From: Microbacterium sp. Se63.02b
Lineage (GTDB): Bacteria; Actinomycetota; Actinomycetes; Actinomycetales; Microbacteriaceae
DNA: 64,000 bases
Assembly (NCBI RefSeq): GCF_014171575.1
Contig: NZ_CP050453.1
Span: 3,534,001-3,598,000, forward strand
Direction: 5' to 3'
Shown: positions 62,251 through 64,000 of the stretch, in pieces
How the letters are laid out: each line of letters opens with the position of its first letter
Position numbering within the stretch: position 1 is the first letter of the stretch
Translations under genes and position numbers: made by a program
The notes under the pieces: model-generated
Databases searched by the model: none
Told to the model about the DNA's origin: nothing
What the model saw: the letters and a program-made list of their open reading frames with translations, nothing else

Positions 62251-63988
62251 TCAGCGACCCGAGACCTTGCCGAACACCTTCGCGATCGGCGCGAGCACCA
62301 GCGGTCGCGCCGCGACCCACCCGATCGCGATCACCACGAGCGACACGATGAAGACCCAGAAACCCGTCCAGGTGACCGCGTCCTGCGACGCGAACATGTG
62401 GTTCAGGTTCCGCAGGAAACCGGTCAGCATCACGAGCGCGACGTGAGCGATGATGAACGCGACGAAGTACAGCATGATCGGGAAGTGCAGGGCACGCGCC
62501 CACTCGACCGGGTACGCCTTCGACAGCCGCTCGGCCTTCTTCGGCCACAGCCCCGACATGCGGAAGCCCGTGATCGCGGCCAACGGCGCGGCGATGAACA
62601 CGGTCACGAAGTAGGCGAGCTGCTGCAGGCTGTTGTAGTTGTTCCAGCCGTTCTCGTGCGGCCAGTCGAACGAGACGTATTGCAGCGCAGCGGAGAGCGC
62701 GTTCGGGAACACCTCCCAGCTCGTGGGCACGATCCGCACCCAGTGCCCCGTGACGAACAGCAGCACCACGAAGATCACGCCGTTCACGAGCCACAGGATG
62801 TCGAGCGACTGGTGGAACCAGAGGTTCAGACTGATCTTCCCCTTGGCGTTGCCGCGGGGCGTCCAGAAGACGGTCGGTCGCTTCTCGGTGCGCACCTGGA
62901 GCCCCGAGCGGATGATCAGCACCATCAGGAACATGTTGAAGAAGTGCTGCCACCCGATCCAGGGGGCGAATCCCGGCTCGACGGCGATCGCCGGCTCGTA
63001 CTCGCCGGGGAACGCCCCGAGGAAGTCCTGCATGAACGGGAAGCTCAGGAGCGTGCGCACGAAAGCGATCGCCGCACCCGCGAGCACGCCGAGCGCGGCG
63101 GCGCCGAACAGCACGGCGATGGCCTGCGTCCAGGTGGGGCGACGACGGTCGGATGCGGGGGCCGTGGCGATGTGGCGCGGAGCCCGTCCGTTCCACACCG
63201 TGCGACTCCACGGCAGGGGAGCGCTGAGGTCGGCGACGGCGGGGACCGCGACGACGGACGTCGCAGCGGCGGCACTCTCGGCCCCGACGCTCTCCGACGC
63301 GGTCGGAGCGGCGGGGGCGAGCGCGGCGTCCGTCGCAGACACCGTCTCAGAAGAAGCCGATGTCTGCTCGACGCCCACGGCCGGAGTTGTGCCCGCGGGC
63401 GGCCAGGGCTCTCCCCGACGACGCGCGGCAGGCCGCGACGGACGCCCGCGGCGGCCGAGGCGTGCGCAGCCGGTGCGCCTGTCGCCCCGGAGCAGCCGTC
63501 GGCGCCGCAGCGGAGGGAGTCGGCGTCTCGGTCGTCCCGCCGGTCGTCGGAGCGGCAGCGGCGGCCGCAGTCACCGGAGCCGCGGTCGCGGCGGCCGGTG
63601 CCGTTTCGGAGACGACAGCCGAGCCGTCGGCTCCGGCCACCGCGTCGACCGGCGGCCACGGCTCACCGCCTGGCACACGCGGGAGGCCCCGACGGACATG
63701 CGAGTCGGCCCGAGCGGACCGCCCACCCGCAGACGACGCCGCGACAGACTCGGCACCGACTGCGACGGACGCAGCCGCAACGGACGCCGCGGCAGCAACG
63801 GGCTCCGCAGCAACAGGTTCAGCCGCGACCGGTTCAGCCGCGACCGGTTCAGCCGCGACGAATCCGCTCGCGCTGCCCGACTCCGCGGTGAGCGGAGAAT
63901 CCGCGACCTCGACGGACGCATCCGCAGGGGGCCACGGCTCTCCACCGGGCACACGCGGAAGACCGCGTCGCAGCATCCGCGTCGCCAT
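62251..63988 (-). CDS. Cytochrome b561-like membrane protein with repetitive N-terminus
   Basis: About 579 residues after repairing two single-base losses between about 63360 and 63450. The first 215 or so residues are low-complexity Ala/Pro/Val/Glu with a motif R-R-G-L-P-R-V-P-G-G-E-P-W-P-P that occurs three times; the C-terminal 300 residues form a di-haem cytochrome b561-type membrane domain with histidines in W-Q-H-F, W-F-H-Q-S and L-H-F-P-I. Probably an electron-transfer subunit, e.g. to a periplasmic molybdoenzyme encoded beyond the window. The ATG at 63988 is preceded by GAAGAAG. Confidence 0.78.
63801..63860 (-). repeat. 15-bp tandem repeats coding for V-A-A-E-P
   Basis: Three identical 15-base copies (63816-63860) and one degenerate copy (63801-63815) inside the cytochrome b561 gene, encoding V-A-A-E-P repeats on the minus strand. 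Copy number may vary by slippage. Confidence 0.85.
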
Positions 63989-64000
63989 GCCTACTTCTTC

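Noticed and set aside
63801..63860. CRISPR-like array
   Set aside because: Repeats are contiguous 15-mers without spacers and lie in a coding frame.
1..64000. Long open frames on the opposite strand of real genes, many rich in Arg/Ala/Pro
   Set aside because: Typical shadow frames of high-GC DNA; they lack family motifs and ribosome sites.
1..64000. tRNA, rRNA, insertion sequences or phage genes
   Set aside because: No cloverleaf-like sequence, transposase, integrase or terminal inverted repeats were recognised on reading both strands.

Overview
High-GC actinobacterial DNA, probably from a Microbacteriaceae genome such as Microbacterium; this assignment is inferred from protein character, base composition and operon style, not from a marker gene. 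The window is dominated by one large catabolic gene cluster (about 1-31 kb and 35-61.5 kb). Its closest recognisable relatives are the mycobacterial/rhodococcal KstR2-regulon genes, which degrade the last two steroid rings (C and D) from the bicyclic acid HIP. Recognisable orthologues are FadD3 (HIP-CoA ligase), IpdF, FadE30, IpdC, EchA20, IpdA/IpdB, FadA6, FadE31-32-33 and KstR2-type repressors. No ring A/B genes (KstD, KshAB, HsaA-D), Mce4 or P450 genes are in the window.

What sets this cluster apart is expansion. There are three IpdA/IpdB pairs, two IpdC proteins, three KstR2-type TetR regulators, two acyl-CoA ligases, two thiolases, eight or more additional SDR proteins, five SnoaL-like proteins, three MaoC loci and two complete branched-chain-amino-acid-type ABC importers. 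There is also a Baeyer-Villiger monooxygenase with an esterase, and an unusual crotonase. Fifteen copies of a KstR2-like palindrome (half-sites CAAR / YTTG around a YG centre, extended consensus ACCAARCAARYGCTWGGT) lie in the divergent promoter gaps and tie the operons into one regulon.

Layout. 1-5.35 kb (-): ipdA-ipdB-ipdC2-SDR-MaoC-MaoC-quinone reductase. 5.4-7.1 kb (+): TetR and APH-like protein. 7.1-8.5 kb (-): metallo-hydrolase and thioesterase. 8.7-10.2 kb (+): SDR and KstR2-like regulator. 16.6-10.3 kb (-): importer 1 plus acyl-CoA ligase. 22.5-16.7 kb (-): SDR-MaoC-NAD(P) protein-TIM isomerase-echA20-ipdA-ipdB. 22.7-23.8 kb (+): ipdC. 27.0-23.8 kb (-): fadE30-ipdF-fadA6. 27.1-31.2 kb (+): crotonase-fadE31-fadE32-fadE33. 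31.2-34.9 kb: an unrelated insert (MFS, TetR, hydrolase, GNAT, toxin-antitoxin). 36.7-35.0 kb (-): SDR-PaaY-like-SnoaL. 36.8 kb (+): VOC. 38.8-37.2 kb (-): SDR-AKR. 38.9-40.6 kb (+): ipdA-ipdB. 41.2-40.6 kb (-): kstR2. 41.3-42.9 kb (+): fadD3. 45.1-43.1 kb (-): SDR-thiolase. 45.2-47.0 kb (+): SDR and two SnoaL. 52.2-47.5 kb (-): importer 2. 52.4 kb (+): SDR. 53.2-56.4 kb: PadR / esterase-BVMO. 56.4-57.6 kb (+): SDR-SnoaL. 57.7-60.3 kb (+): MFS-old yellow enzyme. 61.5-60.2 kb (-): unknown dimeric-barrel protein and SnoaL. 61.5-64 kb: ordinary membrane proteins.

Sequence quality matters here. I find about 45 reading-frame breaks in about 35 genes, mostly single-base losses in G/C runs and also in genes outside the cluster. 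They look like uncorrected sequencing indels rather than gene decay, so broken genes are annotated as whole CDS spans with the break positions noted. No rRNA, tRNA, CRISPR array or insertion sequence was seen. No gene-free gap exceeds about 165 bases.
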